DNA of 64,000 nt from Coix lacryma-jobi var. lacryma-jobi (Eukaryota > Streptophyta > Magnoliopsida > Poales > Poaceae), in contig VDCT01000042.1 in assembly GCA_009763385.1 (NCBI GenBank), positions 1-64,000 on the forward strand, in the 5' to 3' direction. Within the stretch, counting starts at the first letter, position 1. Every line of letters starts with the position of its first letter. The notes under the pieces were generated by a model, which saw only the letters and a program-made list of their open reading frames with translations, made no database searches and was not told the DNA's origin. Positions 43,965 through 54,082 of this stretch are shown here, piece after piece. The position numbers and the translations under genes were made by a program.

Positions 43965-46900
43965 ATGAAGAGGTTGGATTGTGCTTTCTTCTGCTATAGC
44001 TGTCCTGTTGTTGCGGTTTTTGCAGGGAAGGTTAGTTTTGGCTTGTGCGCGAGGGTAGGGGCGGGCATTAGTTGTTTGATAGTGTTGGTAGCTGAAGGGA
44101 TGGCCAGATTGAAGCAGACTGCTCGGGCTGGTTCTCCCGCCGTCGCGGATGAGGGTATTACCTTCGAGTTTGGTCTTAGCCGGGTTTGCGCCAGTGAGGT
44201 TGCATCTTATGTGAGGTGGGGCTGGATTGAGGAAGGCAAGGCGAGGACCAGTGTTGGGGAGACGGTGCCGAGGCCGGACGCGGATGAAGTTGTTGTGTTT
44301 GAGGAGTTCCTTTCGGCTGGTCTTCGCTTCCCTGCTGATTCTTTTGTGACTTCGGTCCTGCGAAGGTTTAACTTGCGCTTTCATCAGCTTACACCTTCTT
44401 GCCTCACGAAGATGTCAGTTTATGTCTGGGCCTGCAGATCTCAGGGGATTGTCCCTAATGTCGAGGGGTTTGTTCGCACTCATCGCGTTCATATGCAACC
44501 TCGCAAGATTACGGACGGCGAGGGTAAAGCCAGTCTTGGTCAGTTCGCAGTGTACACTTTCTGTCATCGCGCTGGCGCAGAGCTGCCGGTGCAGGCGCAG
44601 AAGAACAAGTGGAGCAGCGGGTGGCAGGAGTTTTGGTTCTATTACAAGCTCAGTGATAGCTCCGAGCTTTGCGGTGAGCTTCCGATACTTGGAGATGTGA
44701 GCGCCGAAGCTAGGATGAGCGTCGAGGCTCACGCTGCTGTTGACTGCCTGAGGGTCGTTGCGCGCTCTCTGTGTGCGCATGATTTAGTGGAGGAGTATTG
44801 CTGTGCCAAGATTTGGCCTCTTGGCCGGAGGCGGGCCTGGTTCACGGCGGAGAATGATCCCAGGTACGAAGGTAGGGGCTTGAAAAGGCGAATTTGGATT
44901 TGGAGAAGGTTGGGAGAAAACTCTTAAGAAGTTTCCAAGGCGTGAGGATGGGAACGAAGTTATCTATAAGCGGGTTCAGCAGTGGGCAGAGGAGCTTGTT
45001 GGGAAACTGTCCACATTGGAGGTCAAGGCTATCCACAGCTCTGTTGGTAGCGAAGGTCGAGTGAACAGGTGTTTGATATTCTTGGCATTCGTTATGCTGA
45101 TTGGCCTGCCCCGTCAAGTGGTGACGCACCCAAAAAGAGGAAACGGGTTGCTGTTGATAAAGAGATTGTCTCGCGGTCGAAGAGAGGTCGTGGTCGTGGC
45201 CGTGGCGGCGTTGGCGGCCGACCGAAGGTGCTTGCGACGAAGGACGCTGCTGGTTCTGGTGCTACCGGAGCTTCTTCCTCCTCGGCCGTAGCGCCAACCA
45301 GCCGTGGCGCCAGTACAGTTGGGGGACGGGTGCCTCGCGTTGGAGGTATCAGTGCTTTAATTCAGATTTCGGCAACGAGGATGAGTCTGATGAAGATGAG
45401 GTGGAGGGGAGAAGAATGAAAAGGGGAGGAAACGGACGAGAGTTCGTCTGATGAAAGCAGCGAAGCTTCCAGTGAAGGACATGGCACTGATGAGGAGGTG
45501 TCCATCTATGACACCCACGAGATAGGAGCAGCCTCGCCAAGTGTTGGTGCGATGATTGCCCAGAGCGCGGACGACATCGCTCAAGACATTGAGCCAGGCA
45601 GCCCTCGACGAGGGTCGATTTCCAGCTTTGCGGGCTCGCATCTGTGGGTAGAGGGTGTGGAGTTTGGTGGAGAGCTTGAGTCCGACCGAGTCCGGGAAAA
45701 AGGCCGTACGGCGAGGCAAGTCGGTCAAGCCTCCCAGAGTATGCTAAGAAGCTTGGAATTTCTGATCCGGCGACTGAGCTGTTCACCAGTCCGGACCTTC
45801 GGGATTGTCACTTGCAATGTGGCCCGGAGGAAAGGCGTTTTTTGGGCCGAATCTTCGGCCGCATTTGTGTGCCGGAGGCGGAGGTTATACTTGCGGACCA
45901 AGCGGTTGGTGACACCTTTGACGACGTTGACGTCAAGTTGGCGGAGCTAATGCTCTTGAACCGCGCAGCGAGGCGGAAGGTTGGCTCCGACATGGAATTT
46001 ATGAGAAACCATATTACTGAGCTTGAGAAGGAGAATAGCAAACTGGCCCGGAGCCTAGAGAATAAAGAAATTGAACTGAAGAATGCTTCGGAGAAGGCCG
46101 CGAAGACTCGAGAGGAGGCAGTTGAACTGGCGAAGCGTAATGCTGATCTGATAGCCGCGGGAAAGGAGAAAGACAAGGCTTTGCCGAACCGAGGGTCGGC
46201 TGGGAGATTTCAACAAATCTTGGCGGGCGAGTATGGAGAATGTCAAGCGTAAGCTTGATTGCTGTCTGACCGAGGCTGGAGGCTCTGCCGGAGAGCCGTT
46301 GCCTGCAGCAGACGCGGAGGCCTTCGAGGGCTGGCTGGGTAATGAGCTTGATGTATTTAGCTCGTTAGTTGCCAATGCAGCCGATTTTGGTGGCTACGCC
46401 GGGCTTTGGCAATGGCGAGCACGCTTCGTCTGGCGGATTGTGATCATCTTCGCAAGATCAAAAGGCCGAACCATGCCTTCCCGTCGGTCGATGAAGTTCG
46501 CCGGATGAAGGTTGATGACGCAGAAGTCCGGAACTGCGCGATGCGTTTGCTCCGCAAGTTTTGGATCTCCGGAGGCGGCCGAGCTCTCGCCTTCGAAGAA
46601 GCTGCCGAGGCTACACGTCAGGTTCGCGTCCTTTTTAAGATTTTGGTTTTGTTGGTTAGTTTTAGAGGGGTTATTATTGATTTTGGCGAGGTTTGTCTTT
46701 GTTTTGGTTACAGGCTCAGAAAGATGCGATGCCCTCGCCGTCTACGGGAGTTGAAGCAGGAGGTGGCTCCGAAGCTGCCCCTGAGTCAGGTGCTGCGGGA
46801 GTTACGCTCGCCGAGATTGAGGCCTTGACTAGTGACGTCCCGAGAACTGAAGAGGCCGTCGTGGAAAAGACCGCGACGGAAGAGGGGCCTGCTTCACCGT

Positions 46901-47677
46901 CGAGGCTGCCGTGGAAAGATCTGCGGCGGAGGAGCCGCCTGCTGAAGCCTCGGCCGTCGCTGTTGGCGAAGGTTCAGAGGCTATCGACACTGGAGCTGCG
47001 GGTGGTGCTCATAGGGAAACTGGTCAGGTGTGAACCTCGGGATTGTTGGGGCGAGGCCCTTTTGTAAAATTGTGGTTGTTTGTAAAGACTTGATGAGGCT
47101 GAGACATCTCGTATTTTGTGAAACATGCAGGTTCCCGACGGAACCGTGCTAGACGTATTCGACGTGACTCCGCTGATGTTAAATTACCAAGATGTTTTTA
47201 TAACTGGTGAATCGTGGGCTCGCACTAGGTTAAATATCCTTCGCTTTCCTTTGAACGTTTTTGGTGGTCGAAGGTGCGGAGGTATGATTTAAAAAATAGC
47301 AGGTGAGTCGATTTTGGCGCGAAGCAGACTATACAGACCGTCAAGCCGATCGTTATTTGTTTGGATCTTCTTCGACCTCGCAAGCTGGCGGTGATGATGA
47401 TATTGACAAGAGCACAGCTTTAGAATATTTGTTCGGGCAAAGAGAGCTTGATATGGGTTCGGATGGGATGCTTGTGATTCCGAAGGAAGAACCTTCGGAA
47501 GTTAGTGAGACAAGGCGTAGATACATGTATAGGGCGAGGGTTTTACCCGGGGACCTACCAATTGTCCCTGCAGCTCCTTTATGTGGGCCCCTGGTTCTAG
47601 TGGAAGGGGAGTTTGAGGGGGGTACCGAGGGTTTGGATGGTTTGGTACTGATTGAGGATGAGGATGGACCCGTGTAA
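43965..47677 (+). CDS. Tat-Y antisense gene: nuclear-type protein with H3-tail-like start
   Basis: Antisense to gag-pol. The frame is open from 43965, but the better start is the in-frame ATG at 44100 (GGGATGG context), giving M-A-R-L-K-Q-T-A-R-A-G-S. Then come a conserved region (V-A-S-Y-V-R-W-G-W-I-E, L-R-F-P-A-D-S-F-V, W-Q-E-F-W-F-Y-Y-K-L) like plant putative gypsy-type transposon domain proteins, a nuclear-localisation signal P-K-K-R-K-R-V at 45129-45149, an R-G-R-G-R-G-R-G-G tract, a coiled coil (about 45960-46190), and an acidic tail ending at the TAA at 47675. Introns at 46622-46713 (CAG|GTTCG...TTACAG|GCT) and 47028-47130 (CAG|GTGTG...ATGCAG|GTT) keep frame. Shifts near 44900, 45360-45500 and 46190-46230 break it as written. 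Function unknown. Confidence 0.72.
46622..46713 (+). other. Intron in the Tat-Y antisense gene
   Basis: A 92-bp T-rich segment with GT/AG ends. Removing it joins A-E-A-T-R-Q to A-Q-K-D-A-M-P-S in phase 0; the downstream frame is then open for about 100 codons. Confidence 0.72.
47028..47130 (+). other. Second intron in the Tat-Y antisense gene
   Basis: A 103-bp segment with GT/AG ends, T-rich, containing stops. Removal joins H-R-E-T-G-Q to V-P-D-G-T-V-L-D-V-F-D-V in phase 0. Confidence 0.7.
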
Positions 47678-47789
47678 TTTTTGAATTTTTTGGAGTTCGG
47701 TTTTTTGTATGCTGTGTTGTTGTTTTAAAGTATTGAGACTAAGACATTTGATGTAACCATTTGTGATAATCAGGTTGGAACAATTTGTG

Positions 47790-48199
47790 GGGCTCGCGTG
47801 ACCGCTTAGTACACTGATTTGAGAAAACAGCGACGCCCCCACTTTCTTTTAGCGAGGCTCGCGTAATGCTTTCGATAAGCTGGTTTTGAAAAAACAGCGA
47901 CGCCCCCCACTTTCTTTGAGCGAGGCTCGCGTAATGCTTTCGATAAGCTGGTTTTGAAAAAACAGCGATGCCCCCCACTTTCTTTTAGCGAGGCTCGCGT
48001 AATGCTTTCGATAAGCTGGTTTTGAAAAAACAGCGACGCCCCCCACTTTCTTTTAGCGAGGCTCGCGTAATGCTTTCGATAAGCTGGTTTTGAAAAAACA
48101 GCGACGCCCCCCTTTCTTTTAGCGAGGCTCGCGTAATGCTTTCGATAAGCTGGTTTTGAAAAACAGCGACGCCCCCCTTACTTTTAGCGAGGCTCGCGC
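47790..48199 (-). repeat. Tandem block B of Tat-Y (65-68 bp, 6 copies)
   Basis: AGCGAGGCTCGCG recurs at 47851, 47919, 47987, 48055, 48121 and 48186. The unit also holds TAATGCTTTCGATAAGCTGG and an A-run before CAGCGACGCCCCCC. The reverse complement recurs in Tat-Z at 61740-62026. Confidence 0.92.
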
Positions 48200-48800
48200 A
48201 TTGCTCTTCGGTGATAGGCTCCTGTCATGCTTTGCGGTGTGCTCGACTTTTTTGGACTTCGCGCCTCCCCCGTTGGGTGGAGGTGAAGTTTGCTTCTTGC
48301 GAGCCCCTGGCACGTTTGTGAGGGTGCTTGACATTTTGTACTTCGGTGCTCCTCGTTGGGTGGAGGTGGAGTTTGCTTTTGGCGAGCCCCTGACACGTTT
48401 GCGAGGGTGCTTGGTATTTTGTGCTTCGCGCCTCCCCCGTTGGTGGAGGTGAAGATTGCTTCTTGCGAGCCCTGGCACGTTTGCGAGGGTGCTGGCGCTT
48501 TGTGCTTCGCACCTCCCCCGTTGGGTGGAGGTGAAGTTTGCTTCTTGCGAGCCCCTGTCGTTTGTGCCAGGGTGCTCGACTTTTTTGGACTTCGCGCCTC
48601 CCCTTATCTTAGGTGGAGGTGAAGTTTGCTTCTTGCGAGCCCCTGTCGTTTGTGCCAGGGTGCTCGACTTTTTTGGACTTCGCGCCTCCCCTTATCTTAG
48701 CTGGAGGTGAAGTTTGCTTTTTTGCGAGCCCCTGTCGTTGTTCCAAGGTGCTCGACTTTTTGGGACTGCGCGCCCTCCCCTTATTCTAGGTGGAGTGAAG
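48200..48800 (-). repeat. Tandem block A of Tat-Y (82-88 bp, about 7 copies)
   Basis: GCGAGCCCCTG-type landmarks at 48301, 48383, 48467, 48549, 48637 and 48725, with GGTGGAGGTGAAGTTTGC and GGTGCTCGACTTTTTTGGAC in each unit. The same block in the other orientation is at 60835-61265 of Tat-Z. Confidence 0.92.
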
Positions 48801-49076
48801 CTTGCTTTGAAGAAAAAGATTGTTTTTCGAAGCAATCTTGTGGTTTCATCGGGTGGTGGGTTTCATCGAATGTAGCGCTCTTGAAAGAGATCCGCTTTTT
48901 CGATGTTTGGGAGTAGAGGGTTGGAGATTTTACTTTTTTGGGGGTTCTAGCCTGTATTAATGGTTTGGATACTGCCTCGTTAAAAAACCTTACGCCCCTT
49001 CTAAGGAAAAAGAGTGCAGCTCCTGTCGTTTGGTTACATTCATAGGAATAGAAGGAAACATGAATGCGCAGATAAA
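48800..49076 (-). other. Tat-Y sequence between integrase and tandem block A
   Basis: No gene. Conserved with 60541-60800 of Tat-Z (for example ACGCCCCTTCT and GCCTCGTTAAAAAACC), so it is a regular untranslated part of the family just after pol. Confidence 0.75.
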
Positions 49077-51125
49077 TTACATCTTGCGAGGGCTCGCTAG
49101 GGCTCCGCTATGGGTAGTATTTGCGAAGGTCGTCGATGTTCCAGGTGTGAGGCAAGATGTTTCCCTCGCTGTCGAGAGGTGGAAAGAGCCAGGGCGATTG
49201 CTTTCCACAATCAAGTATGGACCTGTCCACTTGGGCTGAAATTTTCCTGCCAAGCTGGCGTTTTGTTTTCTGATGAGGACGAGGTCACCCTTCTGCAGAT
49301 GTTTGATTCTGATCTTTTTGTCTCTCCATTTTTTGGTTTCTTCTTGGTACTTGCGAAGGTTGTGCACTGCGTTGCATCTTGCTTCTTCGAGTAGGTCTTT
49401 ATCAAGCGGTTGGGCTTGCTCGTCAGATGCGAGGGTTGTCCTGAGCGACCCATATTTTAGCTCTTCTGGAAGCACCGCTTCTTCGCCGAACAAAAGTTTG
49501 AAAGGAGTGAATTTTGTTGCTCTGCACTCCGAGGTGTTGTGAGACCAGGTGACCGAAGGTAGTTCATCGGCCCATTTGCCCTTAGGTCTACCCTGCAACT
49601 TTTTGGATATAGCTTGGAATATTGTCGCATTGGCTCTTTCCACCAGGCCGTTGGATTGCGGGTGCCGGACGGAGGCGAAGCATAACATTGTCCCAATTTG
49701 CGCACAGAATTCTTTGAAGACCTCGCTGTCAAATTGAGTGCCATTGTCGACGGTTAGATGCTGAGGAACTCCAAAGCGACAGACTATTTGTTGCCAGAAA
49801 AACTTTTTTACTGCGAGGGAAGTGATGGAGGACAGTGGCCTTGTTTCAATCCACTTTGTGAAGTATTCCACAGCTACCACCGCATAGCGAAGGTTCCCTG
49901 GAGCTGTCGGTAATGGGCCTACGAGGTCCATCGCCCACCTTTGCAGAGGCCAAGTTGGGCATATGAGGGTTGTGGGTGCCCCTGGAGCGTTTTGGTTTTT
50001 TGCCATCAGTTGACAACCCTCGCAATGCTTGACGATGGTTTCCGCATCTCTTAATGCTGTTGGCCAGTAGAAGCCTTGCCGGAATGCTTTGCCGACTAGA
50101 GCCCTCGGGCCGTTGTGAGAACCGCAGATGCCCTCGTGGATTAGCCTGAGAATGTCATCGCCTTCGGGCTGAGACACACATTTGAGCCATGGCGAGGTTA
50201 CCGAGGCTTTGTACAAGGTGTTGTCAACGATCTTGTATCCTCGCACTCTTTGCTTTAGTCTGTTTTCTTCTTCTCTATTGCTTGATTCATGGAGCCCCTT
50301 GATGTAGGCCATGATAGGTGCTCTCCAATCCTCGCACTGAATTGCGCTGATCAGCTTGATGCTGGTTTCAAAAGCTTCGAAGGCTGAACGAGTGGTAACG
50401 TCGTAGAACACATCTGGTGGAAGCTGTAACTGCTGTGCGGCTGCTTTGGCTAAGCAATCTGCCTCGCTGTTTTCAGTCCTTGATATTGCTTTTACAGTTA
50501 TGCCGAGGAAGAAAGATTCTAACCTTCGGACATATTGAAAATACTTTTGAAGCTCTGGATCTTTTGCTTTGTAGTTCTTTTCAATGTGCCCCGCAATGAC
50601 TTGAGAGTCTGTGTTGATAAGTGCCCTTCGGACTGATAACGATCGTAGTCTTGAAAGTGCCAGAATCACAGCTTCGTACTCTGCAGAGTTGTTTGTGCAC
50701 TTGAAGTCAAGCCTTCTTGCGTATCTCAGCTTCGACCCGGAGGGCGAGATTAGAATGGCCGAGGCACCGGCTCCAGTTGCACCCCAGGCCCCGTCGACGT
50801 AAACGATCCAAAACTGGTCATGCTGCAGCTCACCGGGGCGAGGGTCGGGTGTCCATTCTGCTATGAAATCAGCCAGCACTTGTGATTTGACTGCTGTTCT
50901 GCCGACGAAGGTCACAGCATAACTGTTAAGCTCGACTGCCCATTTTGCTATTCTTCCAACTGCTTCGTTGTTTTTGAAAATGTTCTCGAGAGGGTACGAC
51001 GAAGGTACATGGATCTCGTGCGCCTGGAAATAGTGCTTGAGCTTTCTTGATGCCATAACGACGGCGTATGCTTTTCTCAAGCTCCGAATAATTTCTCTTT
51101 GGGCCTTCGAGGGTTTCTGAAACAT
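49077..51125 (-). CDS. Tat-Y RNase H and integrase, 682-codon frame
   Basis: The longest intact frame in the window. Residues 80-230 form the second, extra RNase H typical of Tat pol, with catalytic-type Asp111 (Y-V-D-G-A-W), Glu149, Asp173 and Asp223. Integrase follows: zinc site His330, His337, Cys368, Cys371; core Asp400 (M-D-L-V-G-P), Asp460 (V-D-N-G-T-Q) and Glu496 (V-E-R-A-N), spaced D-59-D-35-E. The C-terminal domain reads K-W-R-D-K-K and L-R-K-Y-Q-E-E-T. The last 30 or so residues (after F-H-L-S) are out of frame relative to Tat-Z. The frame's first Met is internal; RT lies upstream across a shift. Catalytic residues look complete. Confidence 0.93.
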   Translation of the reverse strand: MFQKPSKAQREIIRSLRKAYAVVMASRKLKHYFQAHEIHVPSSYPLENIFKNNEAVGRIAKWAVELNSYAVTFVGRTAVKSQVLADFIAEWTPDPRPGELQHDQFWIVYVDGAWGATGAGASAILISPSGSKLRYARRLDFKCTNNSAEYEAVILALSRLRSLSVRRALINTDSQVIAGHIEKNYKAKDPELQKYFQYVRRLESFFLGITVKAISRTENSEADCLAKAAAQQLQLPPDVFYDVTTRSAFEAFETSIKLISAIQCEDWRAPIMAYIKGLHESSNREEENRLKQRVRGYKIVDNTLYKASVTSPWLKCVSQPEGDDILRLIHEGICGSHNGPRALVGKAFRQGFYWPTALRDAETIVKHCEGCQLMAKNQNAPGAPTTLICPTWPLQRWAMDLVGPLPTAPGNLRYAVVAVEYFTKWIETRPLSSITSLAVKKFFWQQIVCRFGVPQHLTVDNGTQFDSEVFKEFCAQIGTMLCFASVRHPQSNGLVERANATIFQAISKKLQGRPKGKWADELPSVTWSHNTSECRATKFTPFKLLFGEEAVLPEELKYGSLRTTLASDEQAQPLDKDLLEEARCNAVHNLRKYQEETKKWRDKKIRIKHLQKGDLVLIRKQNASLAGKFQPKWTGPYLIVESNRPGSFHLSTARETSCLTPGTSTTFANTTHSGALASPRKM

Positions 51126-52143
51126 AGTACACTGGGGCTTGTCTGGTCTTGTTGCTTTCGCGGAGCTCCTTGATGAGGACTGCGCTTGCTGCGTGGGGCG
51201 AGGCTGCGACGTAGAGTAACAATAGATCTCCCTTGCTTGGGCTGGTTAGAGCAGTCAAGCTGGTCAGATACTTTTTTAGCTCATCGAAGGCCTTTTGTTG
51301 CTGGGGACCCCAGTTAAATGGAGCGTTGCTTCTGAGTGTTTCAAAGAAGGGTAACCCTCGCTCTGCGGATCTTGAGATGAATCTGCTAAGTGCTGCTAAA
51401 CGACCAGTCAGACGCTGAGCTGCTTTCTTGGTCGCCGGAGGTTCCATGTTCATGATGGCATCAATCTTCTCAGGGTTAGCTTCGATTCCTCTGGCTGAAA
51501 CGATGCAACCTAGCAATTTACCTTCGCTTACCCCGAAAACACATTTTTCTGGGTTTAGTTTCAGTCCGGCGGACGGAGGTTGCTGAACACCCTCGATAAG
51601 TCTGATATGTGGTTTTCTTTTAGTTCACTCTGGACAACTAGGTCGTCGACATAAGCAGAGACAGCGTGTTCATCCTTGAAAACTTCAGAGGTCATGCGAG
51701 CGAAGGTTGAGCCTGCATTTTTCAAGCCTTCTGCCATTCTTCGGAAGCAAAAGGTGCCCGAGGGTGTGATAAAACTTGTTTTCCTCGTCTTCTTCATGCA
51801 TCCAAATCTGGTGATAGCCTGAAAAGCAATCGAGGAGGGATAGCATTTGGCAACCTGCCGCTCTGTCGACCAGGGTGCTTATGTTTGGGAGAGGGAAGTC
51901 ATCCTTCGGACAGGCTTTGTTCAAGCAAGTGAAATCCACGCACATTCGCCATTTTTTGTTCTTCTTCTGGACTAGGACCACATTTGAGAGCCAAGTTGGG
52001 TATTTGACTGGGCGAATGACGCCTGCGTCCAAAAGCCTTTTTACCTCAGCCTTCGCTGCCTCCTTTCTTTCTTCTGACATCTTGCGAAGCTTTTGTTTGA
52101 TTGGGCGATAGCCTGTTTTGATGTTCAGGCTATGCTCGATCAT
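50926..52143 (-). pseudogene. Tat-Y reverse transcriptase and first RNase H
   Basis: Frame 51685-52143 holds M-I-E-H-S-L-N-I-K-T-G-Y-R-P, W-R-M-C-V-D-F-T-C-L-N-K and L-L-D-C-F-S-G-Y-H-Q-I-W. Frame 51561-51797 holds the catalytic Y-V-D-D-L-V-V-Q-S (YVDD codons at 51642-51653). Frame 50926-51516 holds the connection, with L-T-G-R-L-A-A-L-S-R-F-I-S-R-S, and the first RNase H with L-L-L-Y-V-A-A-S-P. Two shifts split an otherwise well-kept gene. Confidence 0.92.
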
Positions 52144-52407
52144 TGATCTGTTGACTCCTTTTAGGTCTTCTGCGGACCAAGCGAAGGTGTCAGAATTTTC
52201 TCTGAGGAAGGTGACGAGGTTGCCTTTGATTGAGGGTCTAGATTGGCTGAGATGATCACCTTTCTTTCGGCGTTACCCTCAAAGAGTTGGACTTGTTTGG
52301 TTTCCTCCTTTGGCGCTGCCTTCACTCTGTCATTGCAGACTTCACCCTCGTCGCTGATACGGGGGTTTGATCTTTTGACAAGTTGTGTACATTGCGTTGC
52401 CCCGGGG

Positions 52408-52890
52408 CTACGTTCCCTTCAACTGCCCTTGCAATGTCTTGGTCCCCAAATACTGCGACCACACCCTCGGAGCGGGAAGCTTCATACATAGGTACGCGGG
52501 ATGGATGACAGCATTGAATGCGTTTGTGACCCCTCGGCCAAAAATGGCATTGTATGGGTAGAACATGTTGACGACATCAAATGTTATGTGCTCAGTCCTG
52601 CAGTTGATTTGGTCGCCGAAGGTCACGGGCAGAGAAATTTTTCCGACGGCTCTCACTTGTTGGCCACCGAAGCCGTATAGGGGGTTGTCAGTAGGTTGCA
52701 GAAGGTTCCTGTCAAGCTTCATGCTGTCGAAGGTTGAAGCGAACAAGATGTCAGCGGAGCTTCCTGTATCGACCAGTATTTTGGTGACAGTCCACCCAGC
52801 GAGGTTGGTTTCGATCACCATAGCATCTGTGTGAGGGTAATCTCTTAGCTTCATGTCACTGAATCGAAGGTTATGGGGATGTGAGACCAA
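52408..52890 (-). CDS. Tat-Y aspartic protease
   Basis: A 160-codon frame with I-L-V-D-T-G-S-S-A-D-I-L-F-A (active-site D-T-G), P-L-Y-G-F-G-G-Q-Q-V-R-A-V-G and Y-N-A-I-F-G-R-G-V-T-N-A-F. These match Tat-Z (56729-57130) and Tat-1. It lies between gag and RT as usual. The stretch 52150-52400 to its left is a linker with a further frameshift. Confidence 0.9.
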   Translation of the reverse strand: MVSHPHNLRFSDMKLRDYPHTDAMVIETNLAGWTVTKILVDTGSSADILFASTFDSMKLDRNLLQPTDNPLYGFGGQQVRAVGKISLPVTFGDQINCRTEHITFDVVNMFYPYNAIFGRGVTNAFNAVIHPAYLCMKLPAPRVWSQYLGTKTLQGQLKGT

Positions 52891-52974
52891 CGACCGAATC
52901 TATGTGGTCCTTCGACGGCCACGTGGTGAACTCGTCTGGCATGTTCCTTCCTCTGCCGTTTGTTACCATGGTCC

Positions 52975-54082
52975 TCATTTGAACCTCCGGTGATAGCTAG
53001 AATCACACCGAAGGTTGAGTTGGATTGTTGATGGTGGTTTGGCTCGGGTCTTTGGCTTTGACAGGTTGTGGTGCTGGTAACGCGGGGATTGGCGGTGGTG
53101 GTGGCAGAGCGTTGGTGGCTTGGTGGGTTGTTGGAATTGGTTTTGGGGGGTTGTTGGGTATGTGACTGTGTAAGGTGGGTTTTGGCGTTGTGGGATGGTG
53201 GTTGGCTGATAAGAGGTTTGGTTGTAGAGTGGGTGATGAGTGTAAATGGGTTGTTGCGAAGGTAGGCCGTAGTTTATGGGGGTATAGTGGTATGGGGGAT
53301 TTGGTGGGTGGAAACTTGGTTTCCTGGTGTGGTTGATGATTCGGGTGTCTGACGAAGCAGCTTTCCTGGATTCCTGGTATTCTTTTCCCTTGGCGAAGCA
53401 TTCGCATTGCTTTGTTGTGTGTCCCTTTCCCATTCCACAGAAGTGACAATACATTTGGCGGGATCTCGCTGCTGGTTCTGCTGATTCGGCGGAGGTGGCA
53501 ACCCTGCGGGGCTTGGTTGCTCGGAGGTTGAGCGTCCCGTCTTTGATCCTCGTAATTTGTTGCTTTGTTGATTGCACCGACGTTGCTTTGCTCTTGGCGA
53601 AGGTTGCTTTCCCTCGGTTGAGGCCTCGTTTGTGGCTTCTGGTGTGACCTCCGAGCATCGGACTTCGCTCGGAAGTCCGTGTCTGCTCTACAGTATCTTT
53701 CCATTGTCTCTGCAATCTTCGATTGTATTCGCCTGGCTTCCGAGCAAATTTCGAAGAGCACGGGCCGGGGCGAAGGCCGCTGACTGCAGAGGATGACAGC
53801 CTCGTCGGAAATCCCCGGGGTTCTTGCTCTGATTTGAATGAACCTCCGCCAGTAATCTTGAAGTGGCTTCGCGCTCTTCTTGTTTGCAGTTAAACAACTC
53901 AATGGGGTTTGATGGAGCTGGCGTGATGCCTTTGAAATTTGTGCAAAGCCTGTCTCTGGTGGGCCAGGAATCTACAGTTCCGGGGCGGAGGTTGCCGTAC
54001 CAGGTTTGTGCGATGTCTGCAGGATAATGACAAAAGACTTTGCCATTGTTGATTCATCTCCGCCTGCCGCGGCAACTGCGGC
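52975..54082 (-). pseudogene. Tat-Y gag, N-terminus removed by Tat-Z
   Basis: Two overlapping frames (52975-53715 and 53003-53902) plus a third at 53899-54082 carry the capsid end (N-C-K-Q-E-E-R, I-Q-I-R-A-R-T-P-G), the knuckle C-H-F-C-G-M-G-K-G-H-T-T-K-Q-C near 53400-53455 and a proline-rich tail. The gene stops at 54082 inside A-A-V-A-A-A-G-G-D-E-S-T, exactly where the Tat-Z LTR begins. Confidence 0.87.

Larger units (their letters stand above)
43080..54082 (-). mobile_element. Tat-Y: Tat-lineage element, 3' LTR to gag
   Basis: From right to left: gag (cut at 54082 by Tat-Z), protease, RT, RNase H, a second RNase H, integrase, two tandem-repeat blocks, an antisense gene, and the 3' LTR at 43080-43727. 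The dual RNase H and antisense gene are Tat hallmarks. The gag N-terminus and 5' LTR should lie beyond Tat-Z. A candidate target duplication at the 3' side is GGATG (43075-43079). Confidence 0.88.

Noticed and set aside
44415..44780. Minus-strand frame inside the antisense gene
   Set aside because: Mirror of a strongly coding plus-strand frame; no domain and no support in related sequence.
47790..48199. CRISPR-like array
   Set aside because: Repeats are directly adjacent with no unique spacers, in a plant retroelement context. Ordinary tandem repeats.
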